Assembly (NCBI RefSeq): GCF_041080675.1
Contig: NZ_CP163520.1
Location: 3,844,001-3,908,000 of the forward strand
Direction of reading: 5' to 3'
DNA from: Streptomyces sp. cg36
GTDB lineage: Bacteria; Actinomycetota; Actinomycetes; Streptomycetales; Streptomycetaceae
Length of the DNA: 64,000 nucleotides
Shown: piece by piece, positions 17,683 through 27,811 of the stretch
How positions within the stretch are numbered: position 1 is the first letter of the stretch
How the letters are laid out: every line of letters begins with the position of its first letter
The notes under the pieces: generated by a model
What the model was told of the DNA's origin: nothing
Databases searched by the model: none
Seen by the model: only the letters and a program-made list of their open reading frames with translations
Made by a program: the position numbers and the translations under genes

Positions 17683-18455
17683 CGCAGCCCCGCGACGCTC
17701 GCCCAGACCTGCTCGGTCCTGAGCCACTCCCCGAACGACATGGTGCCGCGCACGTCCGGCTTCTCCACGGTCAGCGCGCCCGCCCGCAGCGCCTGCCCCA
17801 TCCGGCCGGGCAGCGGCACCGGCATCAGGACCGCCCGGCGCCCGGTCACCGCACGCCAGACCCTCGCCATCTCCCGCACATCGGTGTCCTCCGGCCCGCA
17901 GACCTCGATCCGGCTGCGGTGCGGCACCCCCTCGGCGACATCGGCGACCACCCAGGCGGCCTCCATGCAGGCGACCGTGCGCAGCCGCGCCCTCGGCACC
18001 GGCACCACCCCCCACTTGGCGGCCGACGCCAGGGCTGCGGCGAGCAGTTCGTGGAACTGGGTGGCCCGCACGATGGTCCAGGGCACCCGGCCCTCCCGCA
18101 CCACCCACTCCTGCTCCGCCTTGGCCTGGAGATATCCCATCGGCACCATGTCGCAGCCCACCACCGAGACGCACACATGGTGCTGCACGCCCACGGCGCG
18201 GGCGGCGGCGAGCAGCCGCCTGGACCCGTCGACCAGCGTGCGGGCCGCGCCCTTGGCCGACCCCTGGCCATTGGCCGCGTCGACGACCACCTCGCACCCC
18301 GCGAGGGCGTCGATCAGCCCCTCTCCCGTGGTCAGATCGACCCGGTAATCCGGTGACCTACGGCTCAGCACGCGTACGCGATGACCCCGCGTACGCAGCT
18401 CCTCGGCGACGCGGCTTCCCAGCGTCCCCGTCCCTCCCGCAATCGCGATGTCCAT
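17679..18455 (-). CDS. NmrA/SDR-type NAD(P)-binding oxidoreductase
   Basis: 258 residues. The Rossmann start is IAGGTGTLGSRVAEEL, followed by RVLSRRSPDYRVDLTTGEGL, VVDAANGQG and the SVVGCDMVPMGYLQAK segment, which is typical of NmrA-like or atypical short-chain dehydrogenases. The substrate is unknown. It is cotranscribed with the ECF41 sigma gene (four-base overlap) and stands in the position of the COE partner usually found with that family. The ATG at 18455 has only a weak AGGGAC motif adjacent. The inferred ECF41 promoter would start transcription almost at the ATG, so the message may be nearly leaderless. Confidence 0.75.
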   Translation of the reverse strand: MDIAIAGGTGTLGSRVAEELRTRGHRVRVLSRRSPDYRVDLTTGEGLIDALAGCEVVVDAANGQGSAKGAARTLVDGSRRLLAAARAVGVQHHVCVSVVGCDMVPMGYLQAKAEQEWVVREGRVPWTIVRATQFHELLAAALASAAKWGVVPVPRARLRTVACMEAAWVVADVAEGVPHRSRIEVCGPEDTDVREMARVWRAVTGRRAVLMPVPLPGRMGQALRAGALTVEKPDVRGTMSFGEWLRTEQVWASVAGLR

Positions 18456-18463
18456 GTCCCTAG

Positions 18464-18490
18464 GACGACGCGCCGGGCCCGGATGTGACA
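18464..18490 (-). promoter_or_regulatory. ECF41-type autoregulated promoter
   Basis: Read on the minus strand, TGTCACA (18490-18484) is followed after 16 bases by CGTC (18467-18464), about nine bases upstream of the oxidoreductase ATG. This agrees with the published ECF41 promoter pattern, TGTCACA-N16-CGTC, and implies that the sigma factor activates its own operon. Confidence 0.7.
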
Positions 18491-18529
18491 AGGGCCTACC
18501 GCGTGCCCGGTCCCCGCGCAAGCGAACAG

Positions 18530-19483
18530 CTAGCTGTGCAGTGCACCGGCCGCTTCGGGGTGTCCCTCGGGCTCCAGTTGAAGGGTGGAGTGCGCCAGGT
18601 CGAAGTGGTCGCCGACGCACCCCTGGAGCCGTCCGAGGAGCTCGCCGTACCCGTCGGCCAGCGCCTTCTCCTCGACCACCACATGGGCGGTCAGCACCGG
18701 CATCCCGGAGGTGACCGTCCAGCCGTGCAGATCGTGCACGTCCACCACGCCGGGCTGCTCCAGCAGATGGCGCCGCACCTCGTCGAGGTCCACGTCCTGC
18801 GGGGCGGCCTCCAGCAGGACGTGGACCGCGTCCCGCAGCAGCCCGTACGCCCTCGGCACGATCAGCAGGCCGATCACGATCGAGGCGACCGGGTCGGCGG
18901 CCTGCCAGCCCGTCAGCAGGATGACCAGACCGCCCACGATCACCGCGACCGAGCCGAGGGCGTCGCCGAGGACCTCCAGATAGGCGCCCCGGAGGTTGAG
19001 GCTGCGGTCCTTGGCGTCCCGCAGCAGCCACAGCCCGACCAGGTTGGCGGCCAGACCGCCCACCGCGACGGCGAACATCAGCCCGCCCTTGACCTCCACC
19101 GGCTCGCTGAACCGGCCGATCGCCGACCACAGCACCCAGATGAAGATCGCCCCGAGCAGCAGCGCGTTCAGCACGGCGGAGAAGATCTCCACCCGGTAGA
19201 AGCCGAAGGTGCGCCGGGGGGTGGGCGCCCGCTGCGCCAGGGTGACCGCGCCGAGCGCCAGCGACACCCCGACCGCGTCGGTGAGGCTGTGCGCGGCGTC
19301 CGCGAGCAGCGCGAGGGAGCCGGAGAGCAGCGCGCCGACCACCTGGATGACGGTGATCGACGCGCTGATGCCGATGGTCCACAGCAGCCGTCCGCGGAAC
19401 GAGCCGCTCAGGGTGCCGGTGGCCGGGGCCCCCGCGCCGTCCGGCCGGAGCCGGGAGCCCGGGGGAGCGTGGTCATGGCCCAT
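18530..19483 (-). CDS. Cation diffusion facilitator (CDF) family metal exporter
   Basis: 317 residues with about six membrane helices. The metal-site signature HSLTDAVGVSLAL in helix 2 and its counterpart GDALGSVAVIVGG in helix 5 mark the ZnT/CzcD branch. The cytoplasmic C-terminal domain ends with VHDLHGWTVTSGMPVL. It exports zinc or a related divalent cation in exchange for protons. The N-terminus has a short His-containing stretch (MGHDHAPPG). The start lies 12 bases after the stop of the geosmin synthase gene, so the two may be cotranscribed, though no functional link is known to me. Confidence 0.85.
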   Translation of the reverse strand: MGHDHAPPGSRLRPDGAGAPATGTLSGSFRGRLLWTIGISASITVIQVVGALLSGSLALLADAAHSLTDAVGVSLALGAVTLAQRAPTPRRTFGFYRVEIFSAVLNALLLGAIFIWVLWSAIGRFSEPVEVKGGLMFAVAVGGLAANLVGLWLLRDAKDRSLNLRGAYLEVLGDALGSVAVIVGGLVILLTGWQAADPVASIVIGLLIVPRAYGLLRDAVHVLLEAAPQDVDLDEVRRHLLEQPGVVDVHDLHGWTVTSGMPVLTAHVVVEEKALADGYGELLGRLQGCVGDHFDLAHSTLQLEPEGHPEAAGALHS

Positions 19484-19495
19484 GCGGAAAGTCGA

Positions 19496-21871
<2,376 letters not shown>

Positions 21872-21881
21872 TCATCGGGGT

Positions 21882-22015
21882 ATGGCAGCCCACGAGAAGC
21901 CCCTCTCCCTGCACCTCGCCCAGCAGCCGGAGGCGGACGCCCTGCTGAGCCGCAGCCCGCTGGCCGCGCTGGTCGGCATGCTGCTCGACCAGCAGATCCC
22001 GATGGAGTGGGCCTT
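21882..22015 (+). pseudogene. 5' remnant of an HhH-GPD DNA glycosylase gene, cut by an island
   Basis: The first 44 codons read MAAHEKPLSLHLAQQPEADA and continue to LLDQQIPMEWA, which I recognise as the start of a conserved actinobacterial HhH-GPD (base-excision repair) protein. After GGGCCTT the reading passes into unrelated sequence and stops at 22100. No 3' remainder of the gene is visible up to 26.1 kb. The break coincides with the left end of the accessory island, so an integration or deletion event is likely. The QQIPMEW region is near the expected helix-hairpin-helix entry, well before the catalytic Asp, so no activity should remain. Confidence 0.7.
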
Positions 22016-22026
22016 AGATGGAGCGG

Positions 22027-23202
22027 CTATGCGCCCCGAACGGGTACAGGGCAGTCCGGCGAGTCGAGCCACACCCGTTCGCCGTCGCTGTCCACGGTGA
22101 GACCGAAGCGAGTGAAGCCGGGGCGGCCTTGCTGGTCCCACCAACGGAAGGCGGCTTCCGTCTCGTCCCACAGCTTGCGCGGGCCAGACTGGACTACCAC
22201 GTACTCACTGGCTTCTGGCTCGTAGTCGGCCGACGCCCACGATTGGGTGTCGGTGCTGTAGGTCCACAGCGTGTAAGAGCCGTCGTCGTACCGCTCGGCA
22301 CGCCAGAACGCCCCGGACACTCGCAGCCCGATCACGAACTGTGCGAGCCACCCGCCGATGTCGGCGGGCGAAAGCGCGGTCGTGCTCCTGGCGCCGTCTG
22401 CGGGCCACTCCCGTCCCTTGAGGTAGGCGTCGAAGGGCGGGCGTTCCGTGCGCTGTTGCCGCAGGCGCATAAAGGCACTGGAGCGGGTGAACGGGCCGTT
22501 CGCCGTACCGTCGTCGCCGACGACCAGGCGCACGATGCACTCGCCCCCGTAGTCCGTTCCCCACGGGGCGACGACGACCCCGCCGGGCCGGGTCTGCGCG
22601 ATCCAAGTCCGGGGCACTTCCCCGACCGAGCACGTAGCAATGACCCGATCGAACGGGGCACCAGAGGGATGACCAAAGCGCCCGTCTCCCACGATGACCA
22701 AGGGTGACAGGCCAGCGCGCCGGAGATTCTCCCCCGCGCCCTTCGCCACGTCCTCGTCGTACTCGACACTGACCACGTTCGCGCTGCCGAGCCGGTGCGC
22801 GAGAAGACCCGCGTTCCAACCGGTGCCCGTGCCGATCTCAAGAACGTGTTGCCCTTCCCGAGCGTCCAGGTCGGTGAGCATCGAGAAGACCATGCGCGGC
22901 ATGGAACTGGAGCTTGTCGGCGTGGCTCCCAGCCCGTCCCCGGTATGCCGCCCGTCGTCCCACTGAGTGGTGAGGGGGATGTCTGAGTACACCGCCTTGA
23001 ACCACGCGTCCGGGTCCTTGGCATGGTCCACCAACGCCGTCTGCTCGGTGCCGTCCGCGATGCCCGGCCAGATGCGGTCAGGCACGAACAGCTCACGGGG
23101 GACCGCCTTGAACGTCGGCAGCCAGTCAGAAGCCAGCGCGCCCGCCTCAACGAGCGCAGAGGCGAGCCCCGAAGGACCCGCCCCCTCTGTGCGTGTGCTC
23201 AC
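22027..23202 (-). CDS. Protein-L-isoaspartate methyltransferase-like RiPP enzyme
   Basis: 391 residues. The N-terminal half is PIMT/PCMT-like: a VLEIGTGTGWNAGLLAHRLG SAM motif, VEYDEDVA, VIVGDGRFG and IATCSVGEVPRTW. The C-terminal ~170 residues form an extension seen in the larger PIMT homologues that modify peptides (lanthipeptide, graspetide and imiditide clusters) rather than repair proteins. Such enzymes methylate a specific Asp, which then closes to aspartimide. The GTG start is six bases after the stop of a 48-residue Gly/Ser/Asp-rich peptide gene, which is the obvious substrate. No cyclase, ATP-grasp or lanthionine synthetase is present, which fits a two-gene imiditide-type system. Confidence 0.8.
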   Translation of the reverse strand: MSTRTEGAGPSGLASALVEAGALASDWLPTFKAVPRELFVPDRIWPGIADGTEQTALVDHAKDPDAWFKAVYSDIPLTTQWDDGRHTGDGLGATPTSSSSMPRMVFSMLTDLDAREGQHVLEIGTGTGWNAGLLAHRLGSANVVSVEYDEDVAKGAGENLRRAGLSPLVIVGDGRFGHPSGAPFDRVIATCSVGEVPRTWIAQTRPGGVVVAPWGTDYGGECIVRLVVGDDGTANGPFTRSSAFMRLRQQRTERPPFDAYLKGREWPADGARSTTALSPADIGGWLAQFVIGLRVSGAFWRAERYDDGSYTLWTYSTDTQSWASADYEPEASEYVVVQSGPRKLWDETEAAFRWWDQQGRPGFTRFGLTVDSDGERVWLDSPDCPVPVRGA

Positions 23203-23208
23203 AGGTAC

Positions 23209-23355
23209 CTACTTACCCGTCGCGGGGCCGGAGCCGTCGGACGTGTTGCCGCCCTCGTCGGAGCCGCCACCACCATGCTTGGCGCCGCTGTCGCTGTCGT
23301 CTTGCTGGCTTCCGCCCTGGCCGCCTCCGGACCCGCCGCCGTGCTGTCCACCCAT
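23209..23355 (-). CDS. Gly/Asp/Ser-rich precursor peptide, candidate imiditide-type
   Basis: 48 residues, starting MGGQHGGGSGGGQGGSQQDD and ending with GPATGK. Glycine is about 40 percent; Asp residues lie at 19, 20, 22, 33 and 40. Asp40-Gly41 in NTSDGSG is the pair most prone to aspartimide formation and so the likeliest modification site. There is no Cys, ruling out lanthionine chemistry. AAAGGAG precedes the ATG at ideal spacing, and the methyltransferase gene begins six bases after the TAG. The peptide is too low in complexity for family assignment; its status as substrate rests on position and composition. Confidence 0.7.
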   Translation of the reverse strand: MGGQHGGGSGGGQGGSQQDDSDSGAKHGGGGSDEGGNTSDGSGPATGK

Positions 23356-23547
23356 GGGATGCTCCTTTGCAAGTCGGGTTGATGATCTGTGCTACCCGCC
23401 CGGCCGACTCCGCTTCACGGGGCGTGCGACCGGACGGGCGTCTTGCCCCGACCCCCGGCGGTACGGGGTCCCGCTGCCTCTCGCGCACCGTGCCATCCGT
23501 AGCAGGGGCGAGGACTGCGGGCAGTGGGCCGTCAGGGGCCGGGAGTC
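23356..23547 (-). promoter_or_regulatory. Spacer upstream of the precursor peptide gene
   Basis: 192 bases between the last of the three small coupled ORFs and the peptide gene. It should hold the promoter for the peptide-methyltransferase pair, but I see no convincing hexamers or dyad. It ends with AAAGGAG just before the peptide ATG. Confidence 0.3.
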
Positions 23548-23643
23548 TCAGGGGCGGGTGCATCGGGCCGCGAGGGTGGGCTCGTTGTCGGGGTGGCGCT
23601 GCAACTTGTAGACGACAGCGCGCAGTGTGCTGCGGATGGTCAT
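23548..23643 (-). CDS. 31-residue basic small ORF, third of a coupled trio
   Basis: The peptide begins MTIRSTLRAVVYKLQRHP and ends with a Cys-Thr-Arg-Pro tail. AAGGA lies eight bases before the ATG, and the ATG overlaps the stop of the preceding small gene by four bases (ATGA), which supports real translation. Function unknown; a second small peptide of the island is possible. Confidence 0.5.
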   Translation of the reverse strand: MTIRSTLRAVVYKLQRHPDNEPTLAARCTRP

Positions 23644-23828
23644 GGCTGACGTTCCTTCAGATTGTTGGCGCGGCAGAATGCGGCGGCTTCCCAGAGGGGC
23701 CCATCGGTGAGGGGCGCCAGCCTGACCGTCCGCGTCTCGCCGTCCCATGCGATGGCTTTCCCAAGGCGTCCGCGCGCTGTGTCCTTGACGATCACGCCGG
23801 GGTCGGGAATCCATGGGGGCGTCCCCAT
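23640..23828 (-). CDS. 62-residue hypothetical protein, second of the trio
   Basis: It begins MGTPPWIPDPGVIVKDTA and has the look of a compact beta protein (GKAIAWDGETRTVRLAPL) with a C-terminal helix ending in LKERQP. Its ATG overlaps the previous stop and its stop overlaps the next ATG, both by four bases. Similar small proteins are common beside XRE-type regulators in Streptomyces accessory regions. I cannot assign a function. Confidence 0.55.
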   Translation of the reverse strand: MGTPPWIPDPGVIVKDTARGRLGKAIAWDGETRTVRLAPLTDGPLWEAAAFCRANNLKERQP

Positions 23829-24043
23829 CACTTCGACTGGACCGGGGTCGACCACACGCGGGCCAAGCGCATCTCGTGCATGGTCGGTTCGCGGAGACGC
23901 TCGGGCGGCGCGGCCCATTCGGCACCCCCGCCGGGCGGTACAAGGTGGGCGGAGCCCTCGTACAGGCGCCGTACCTCTCCGGTCCGGCCGTCCGCTGTGT
24001 CGACTGCGTACCGCCCCTGTGTGGGGGTCCAGTTGTGGGCCAT
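23828..24043 (-). CDS. 71-residue hypothetical protein, first of the trio
   Basis: It begins MAHNWTPTQGRYAVDTADG, and the first half (GRYAVDTADGRTGEVRRLYEGSAHLVPPGGG) looks like a small beta-rich domain of the kind found in short streptomycete proteins next to helix-turn-helix regulators. The C-terminal part is helical (REPTMHEMRLARVW). It is translationally coupled to the 62-residue gene. It starts about 90 bases after the XRE-TPR regulator stop, so it may be the leader gene of its own unit. Confidence 0.55.
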   Translation of the reverse strand: MAHNWTPTQGRYAVDTADGRTGEVRRLYEGSAHLVPPGGGAEWAAPPERLREPTMHEMRLARVWSTPVQSK

Positions 24044-24134
24044 CGCTTATCGCCGTCCCCTCGCGTGTTGACCCGGCGAGCCTCCCGCCGACCAGCACGA
24101 AGTCACAGGGACGGAGCGTCCTAGTCTCGCAACG

Positions 24135-25346
24135 CTAGTTGGCTACCCCCAGGAAATCGGCAAGCCGACGCAGCCCCGGAGGATGATTCGGCCCCGCCCA
24201 CAGGTCACTGACGATTGCCACGGCAAGCGTGTGATGACGCATCCACGCCGGGGCCACCCGGTGCAGGGACTCAAGGGCCTTTACGGCTCCAGTAGCGTCC
24301 CCCACGTCTGTGTGGGCTCGTGCCACGTCGAGCAGCAGCCACGTTCGCCACGAAGGGGGCGTGTCCGTGCTGAGCCGCATCCCTTTCGCCAGTACTAGGG
24401 CCTCCTCGGGCCGCTCATGCTGAACAGCGAGGCGGACCCGCTCAATGCGCACGGACGACTTACTGAACACCGACACCAACTTGCCGTCCACCGGGGGAGG
24501 CAGCTTGGCCAGCCGACCCGCCGCACGCTCCGCCGTCCGCATCATCTCGTCAGCGGTGTCGTAGTCGTCGTTCCGGGCGTACGACGTAGCTGCGGACATG
24601 AGCAATCCACCCCACACCCGAACGCCTTCCGCTGTGTGCGTGTGCTCCCGCTCCACCCCGTCAGCGGCGTACACGGCAAGGTGCGTCGCGTCGTCCAACC
24701 GATTCTGACGTTGGTACGCCCACGCCACGGAGTTGGAGATCATCGGGGCCAGCAACGGGTCCGACGACTTTCCGGCGGCGTCTATCGCTCGCTCAAGAGC
24801 AGAGAGCGCAAGGTCGGATTTCCCCAGGCGAATAGCGAGGTGCCCGCCCAGTTGCAGAGCCTTTCCCAACGCGGCCTGCCCGGCTGCCCGCTCGTCCCCA
24901 CTGCCGACGGCAGCCGCTAGGCGAGCGTCAGCGATGATGCCCGGCAACACGTCCATAAGGCGGCCGAACTCCGCGCCGTGGTACAGCGTCCACCCTTCGG
25001 ACAGTTCCGCCCGCAGGAGGGGCAGAGACAGCCGTTCAGCACCCGACGGCTCAGGGGGTGGAGCAAACAGTGGCGGCATGATTGCCCGACGCACGGCAAC
25101 GAGCTGAGGTGGGTCAGCCTCACCATTCGACGGCACGCCCGGCGGGTCTCCCAGTAGGGCCGTCAGCTCGGCACCCAGCCCCTTGGACAACGCGTGAAGT
25201 GTCGGCAACCGCGCGCTGTGCTTGCGCTTCTGCTCAAGCTTGCGGATCACGTCCACGGACACGCCGGACCGCTCCGACAGCTCCTCTTGCGTGAGGCCAG
25301 CAAGTCGGCGCAGCCTTCCAAGCCGATCGCCCAGGTGGTCAGCCAT
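24135..25346 (-). CDS. XRE-family regulator with TPR-like C-terminal domain
   Basis: 403 residues. An N-terminal helix-turn-helix (RLRRLAGLTQEELSERSGVS, then VIRKLEQKRKHSARLPTL) is followed by a linker and about 300 residues of helical TPR-like repeats (LALSALERAIDAAG, DDATHLAVYAADG, YDTADEMMRTAERAAG). This build is widespread in Streptomyces as a regulator beside small-peptide and RiPP genes. The TPR part probably senses a peptide or protein signal. It lies upstream of the trio and the peptide-methyltransferase pair on the same strand. The ATG at 25346 is the only good methionine directly before the HTH; its binding site is weak. Confidence 0.8.
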   Translation of the reverse strand: MADHLGDRLGRLRRLAGLTQEELSERSGVSVDVIRKLEQKRKHSARLPTLHALSKGLGAELTALLGDPPGVPSNGEADPPQLVAVRRAIMPPLFAPPPEPSGAERLSLPLLRAELSEGWTLYHGAEFGRLMDVLPGIIADARLAAAVGSGDERAAGQAALGKALQLGGHLAIRLGKSDLALSALERAIDAAGKSSDPLLAPMISNSVAWAYQRQNRLDDATHLAVYAADGVEREHTHTAEGVRVWGGLLMSAATSYARNDDYDTADEMMRTAERAAGRLAKLPPPVDGKLVSVFSKSSVRIERVRLAVQHERPEEALVLAKGMRLSTDTPPSWRTWLLLDVARAHTDVGDATGAVKALESLHRVAPAWMRHHTLAVAIVSDLWAGPNHPPGLRRLADFLGVAN

Positions 25347-25688
25347 GCCGCCAGCGTACGGCGGTCCCCGCAAGGCGGGAGTCGTCTCCGGGAACGCAGG
25401 AAGCCCCCGCGCCGACCCCTGTTGAGGGAGCGAGCCACAGGGGCGGTTCGGATCGCTTCGACGACTCCAAAACCCGTAGAGACAGCGGGGTGCTATACGC
25501 ATGCGGTCCGGAAAGGGGTCAAAGGGGGGCGCTCCCTACCCTTTAACTAGATCGCTTTCGCCGTCCCATTCGAACGTTTCGCCAGTTCAACGAGCTATAG
25601 GTGCCTGAACTTTCGCAGCGCCCACCCGTCCCTCACGCATACGCAATGTCAGAAAGGCAGCACGTTGCGGTCGAAGTCCTCGTTTTGA

Positions 25689-25712
25689 GCAGTCATGTAC
25701 GTACATGGCTGC
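25689..25712. promoter_or_regulatory. 24-base inverted repeat, operator candidate
   Basis: GCAG-T-CATGTAC|GTACATG-G-CTGC: the central 14 bases (25694-25707) are a perfect palindrome, and the GCAG/CTGC arms extend it with one mismatched base on each side. It lies about 340 bases upstream of the XRE-TPR regulator. Confidence 0.5.
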
Positions 25713-25777
25713 CCCTACTGGAGCGCAAGGGTTTCCTAGAGACGGGTCGTTGCAGGCAAATTCCCGCCCTCCGGGCG

Positions 25778-25795
25778 TGACGTAAATGACGTAAA
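25778..25795 (+). repeat. 9-base tandem repeat TGACGTAAA
   Basis: TGACGTAAA occurs twice head-to-tail (25778-25786 and 25787-25795). It could be a binding or attachment site near the island's right edge; nothing more can be said. Confidence 0.5.
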
Positions 25796-25843
25796 TAGGG
25801 TGCCGGGGGCCTGGGCCCGCCTGCGGGCCGTGGCGGGCTGGTC

Positions 25844-25910
25844 GCAGGTGAACGGGATTCCCGTTCAGGGGGTGCAGGGGCGCAGCCCCGCGTTCTTTGG
25901 GGGCGCGGGG
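25844..25910 (+). repeat. 67-base repeat, left copy of an inverted pair
   Basis: This stretch is identical, as its reverse complement, to 28966-29032. It contains the 17-base palindrome GAACGGGATTCCCGTTC and a GGGGCGCAGCCCC dyad, and runs on into the common Streptomyces intergenic motif GGGGAACTGCGCGAG. Confidence 0.8.
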
Positions 25911-26116
25911 AACTGCGCGAGCAAGCCAGCACGGTCCGCAGGCGAACGCGAAAGCCGGGGCGAGGGCCGCAGGCCCCGCTCAGGGGTGCGGGGGCGCAGC
26001 CCTGGGTGGGGGTGCGGGGGCGCTGCCCCGGGCGTGGGTGCGGGGGCGCAGCCCCGATCAAGGGGGGCCGGGGTGGTGACCACCGCGCCCCGGGGTGGTG
26101 GACCGGGGGGTGGGGG

Positions 26117-27715
26117 TCAGCGGCGGCGGGTGCCGAATAGGGTGCGGGTGATTTCCCGCCCCAACTGCGTCCCCACGGACCGCGCCAACGACCGGAACAC
26201 CCCACTCCCCACCACCTGCTCGGCCAACGACTTCTCCCCCCGCTTGGCCGCCGGCACCACCGCCTCCACCGCCGCCGCCTCCCGCGCCCGCTCCGCCGCC
26301 GTCAGCTTCTCGAAGGCGGACTCCCGGTCGACCGCCTCCGCGTAACGCCCGTAGAGCGGGGAGGACTTGACCGCCCGTTCGAGCTCCTCCGCCGGCACCG
26401 GCCCCATCAGGGACTGCGGCGCCCGCAGCCGCGTCGCCGCGACCGGCGTGGGCGCGCCCTTCTCGCTGAGCACGGTGATCACGGCCTCCCCGGTGCCGAG
26501 CCCGGTGAGCAGCTCCTCAAGGTCGTACGCCGAGTTCGGAAACGTACGCACGGTCGCCTTCAGCGCCTTCGCGTCGTCGGGGGTGAAGGCGCGCAGCGCG
26601 TGCTGCACCCGGTTGCCCAGCTGCCCGAGGACGTCGGCCGGTACGTCCTTCGCGGTCTGCGTCACGAAGAAGACGCCGACTCCCTTCGAGCGAATCAGCC
26701 GGACCGTCTGGGTGATCGACTCCAGGAACGCCTTGGACGCCCCGTTGAAGAGCAGATGCGCCTCGTCGAAGAAGAAGACGAGCTTGGGCCGGTCGACGTC
26801 ACCGACCTCGGGCAGCCCGTTGTACAGCTCCGCCAGCAGCCACATCAGGAAGGTGGAGAAGAGCTGGGGCCGCTCCTGGACGGCGGGCAGTTCGAGTACG
26901 GACACCAGCCCGCGCCCGTCCGGCGCGAGCCGCAGCAGCTCGCTGACGTCGAACTCCGGCTCACCGAAGAACTCGGAGGCGCCCTGCTGCTCGAATGTGG
27001 TGATCGCCCGCAGGATCACCCCGGCGGTCACGGCCGACAGCCCGCCGATCCCCTTCAGCTCCGGCTTTCCGACGTCGGAGACCAGGAAGCCGGTGACCGC
27101 CTTGAGGTCCTTGAGGTCGTACAGCTCCAGGCCCTTGGAGTCGGCGTAGTGGAAGATCAGGCCCAGCGACTGCTCCTGGGTCTGGTTGAGCTGGAGGACC
27201 TTCGACAGCAGTACCGGCCCGAAGCCGGTGACGGTGGCGCGCAGCGGGATGCCGGTGCCGATGCCGCCCAGCGCGTAGAACTCGCTGGGGAAGCCGGCCG
27301 CCTGCCAGCTCTGCCCGACCTGTCCGGCCCGCTCGCGCACCTTCTCGCCGTCCTGTCCGGGCGCGGAGATCCCGGAGAGGTCGCCCTTCACATCGGCCAG
27401 GAAGACCGGCACGCCGTTCGCGGAGAGCTGCTCGGCCAGCAGCTGGAGCGTCTTGGTCTTGCCGGTGCCGGTGGCCCCGGCGACCAGGCCGTGCCGGTTG
27501 AGCATGCCGAGGGGGACGCGTACGGGCGCGTCGGCGTGGCACGCCCCGTCCCAGAGCACCGCCCCGAGCTCCAGCGCCGGCCCGTCGAAGGAGTAGCCGG
27601 TCACGATCTCGGCGACGGGCGGCGGCAGCGCGACGGAGGAGGTCTCTCCGGGGGCATCCGCGGGGGCATCCGGCGATGCCCCCGGGGGCGTCCGTGGCTG
27701 ATCGCTCTCGGTCAT
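26117..27715 (-). CDS. HerA-like ATPase, DUF853 family
   Basis: 532 residues. The Walker A motif is GATGTGKTKTLQ and the Walker B strand is KLVFFFDEAH; VFFVTQTAKDVP and HALRAFTPDDAKALKA continue the FtsK/HerA-type motor. The C-terminus carries the DUF853 region. It is a cytoplasmic ATPase presumed to act on DNA, though no biochemical role is firmly known for the family. The ATG at 27715 follows a GGGGG site at six bases. It is divergent from the small gene at 27812. The neighbouring 67-base inverted repeats bracket it. Confidence 0.85.
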   Translation of the reverse strand: MTESDQPRTPPGASPDAPADAPGETSSVALPPPVAEIVTGYSFDGPALELGAVLWDGACHADAPVRVPLGMLNRHGLVAGATGTGKTKTLQLLAEQLSANGVPVFLADVKGDLSGISAPGQDGEKVRERAGQVGQSWQAAGFPSEFYALGGIGTGIPLRATVTGFGPVLLSKVLQLNQTQEQSLGLIFHYADSKGLELYDLKDLKAVTGFLVSDVGKPELKGIGGLSAVTAGVILRAITTFEQQGASEFFGEPEFDVSELLRLAPDGRGLVSVLELPAVQERPQLFSTFLMWLLAELYNGLPEVGDVDRPKLVFFFDEAHLLFNGASKAFLESITQTVRLIRSKGVGVFFVTQTAKDVPADVLGQLGNRVQHALRAFTPDDAKALKATVRTFPNSAYDLEELLTGLGTGEAVITVLSEKGAPTPVAATRLRAPQSLMGPVPAEELERAVKSSPLYGRYAEAVDRESAFEKLTAAERAREAAAVEAVVPAAKRGEKSLAEQVVGSGVFRSLARSVGTQLGREITRTLFGTRRR

Positions 27716-27811
27716 GGCGAGCCCCCTATGTCGGGTTTGCGGCACTTGACCCAGGATCGCACTGGCGCACCATGGCTGCGCCCGGAGCCGCTTGCCCGGT
27801 AGGCTTTCCGT

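Larger units (their letters stand above)
22016..25700. mobile_element. Accessory island inserted in the HhH-GPD gene
   Basis: The left boundary is the break in the glycosylase remnant near 22015. The island holds only minus-strand genes: a RiPP-type methyltransferase, its peptide, three tiny coupled ORFs and an XRE-TPR regulator, plus a palindromic site. Its codon use is less extreme in GC than the flanks. The right end is not sharp: the remnant 3' half of the host gene is missing and a generic intergenic repeat begins near 25844. No integrase is present, so this may be a decayed or partly deleted element. Confidence 0.45.
25347..26116. other. 770-base gene-free region at the island's right side
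   Basis: No convincing gene is visible. It holds the control region of the XRE-TPR regulator, a 24-base inverted repeat at 25689-25712, a 9-base tandem repeat at 25778-25795, and from 25844 a copy of a Streptomyces intergenic repeat. The stretch 25500-25800 is relatively AT-rich. The right end of the island must lie here or the junction was deleted. Confidence 0.6.
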
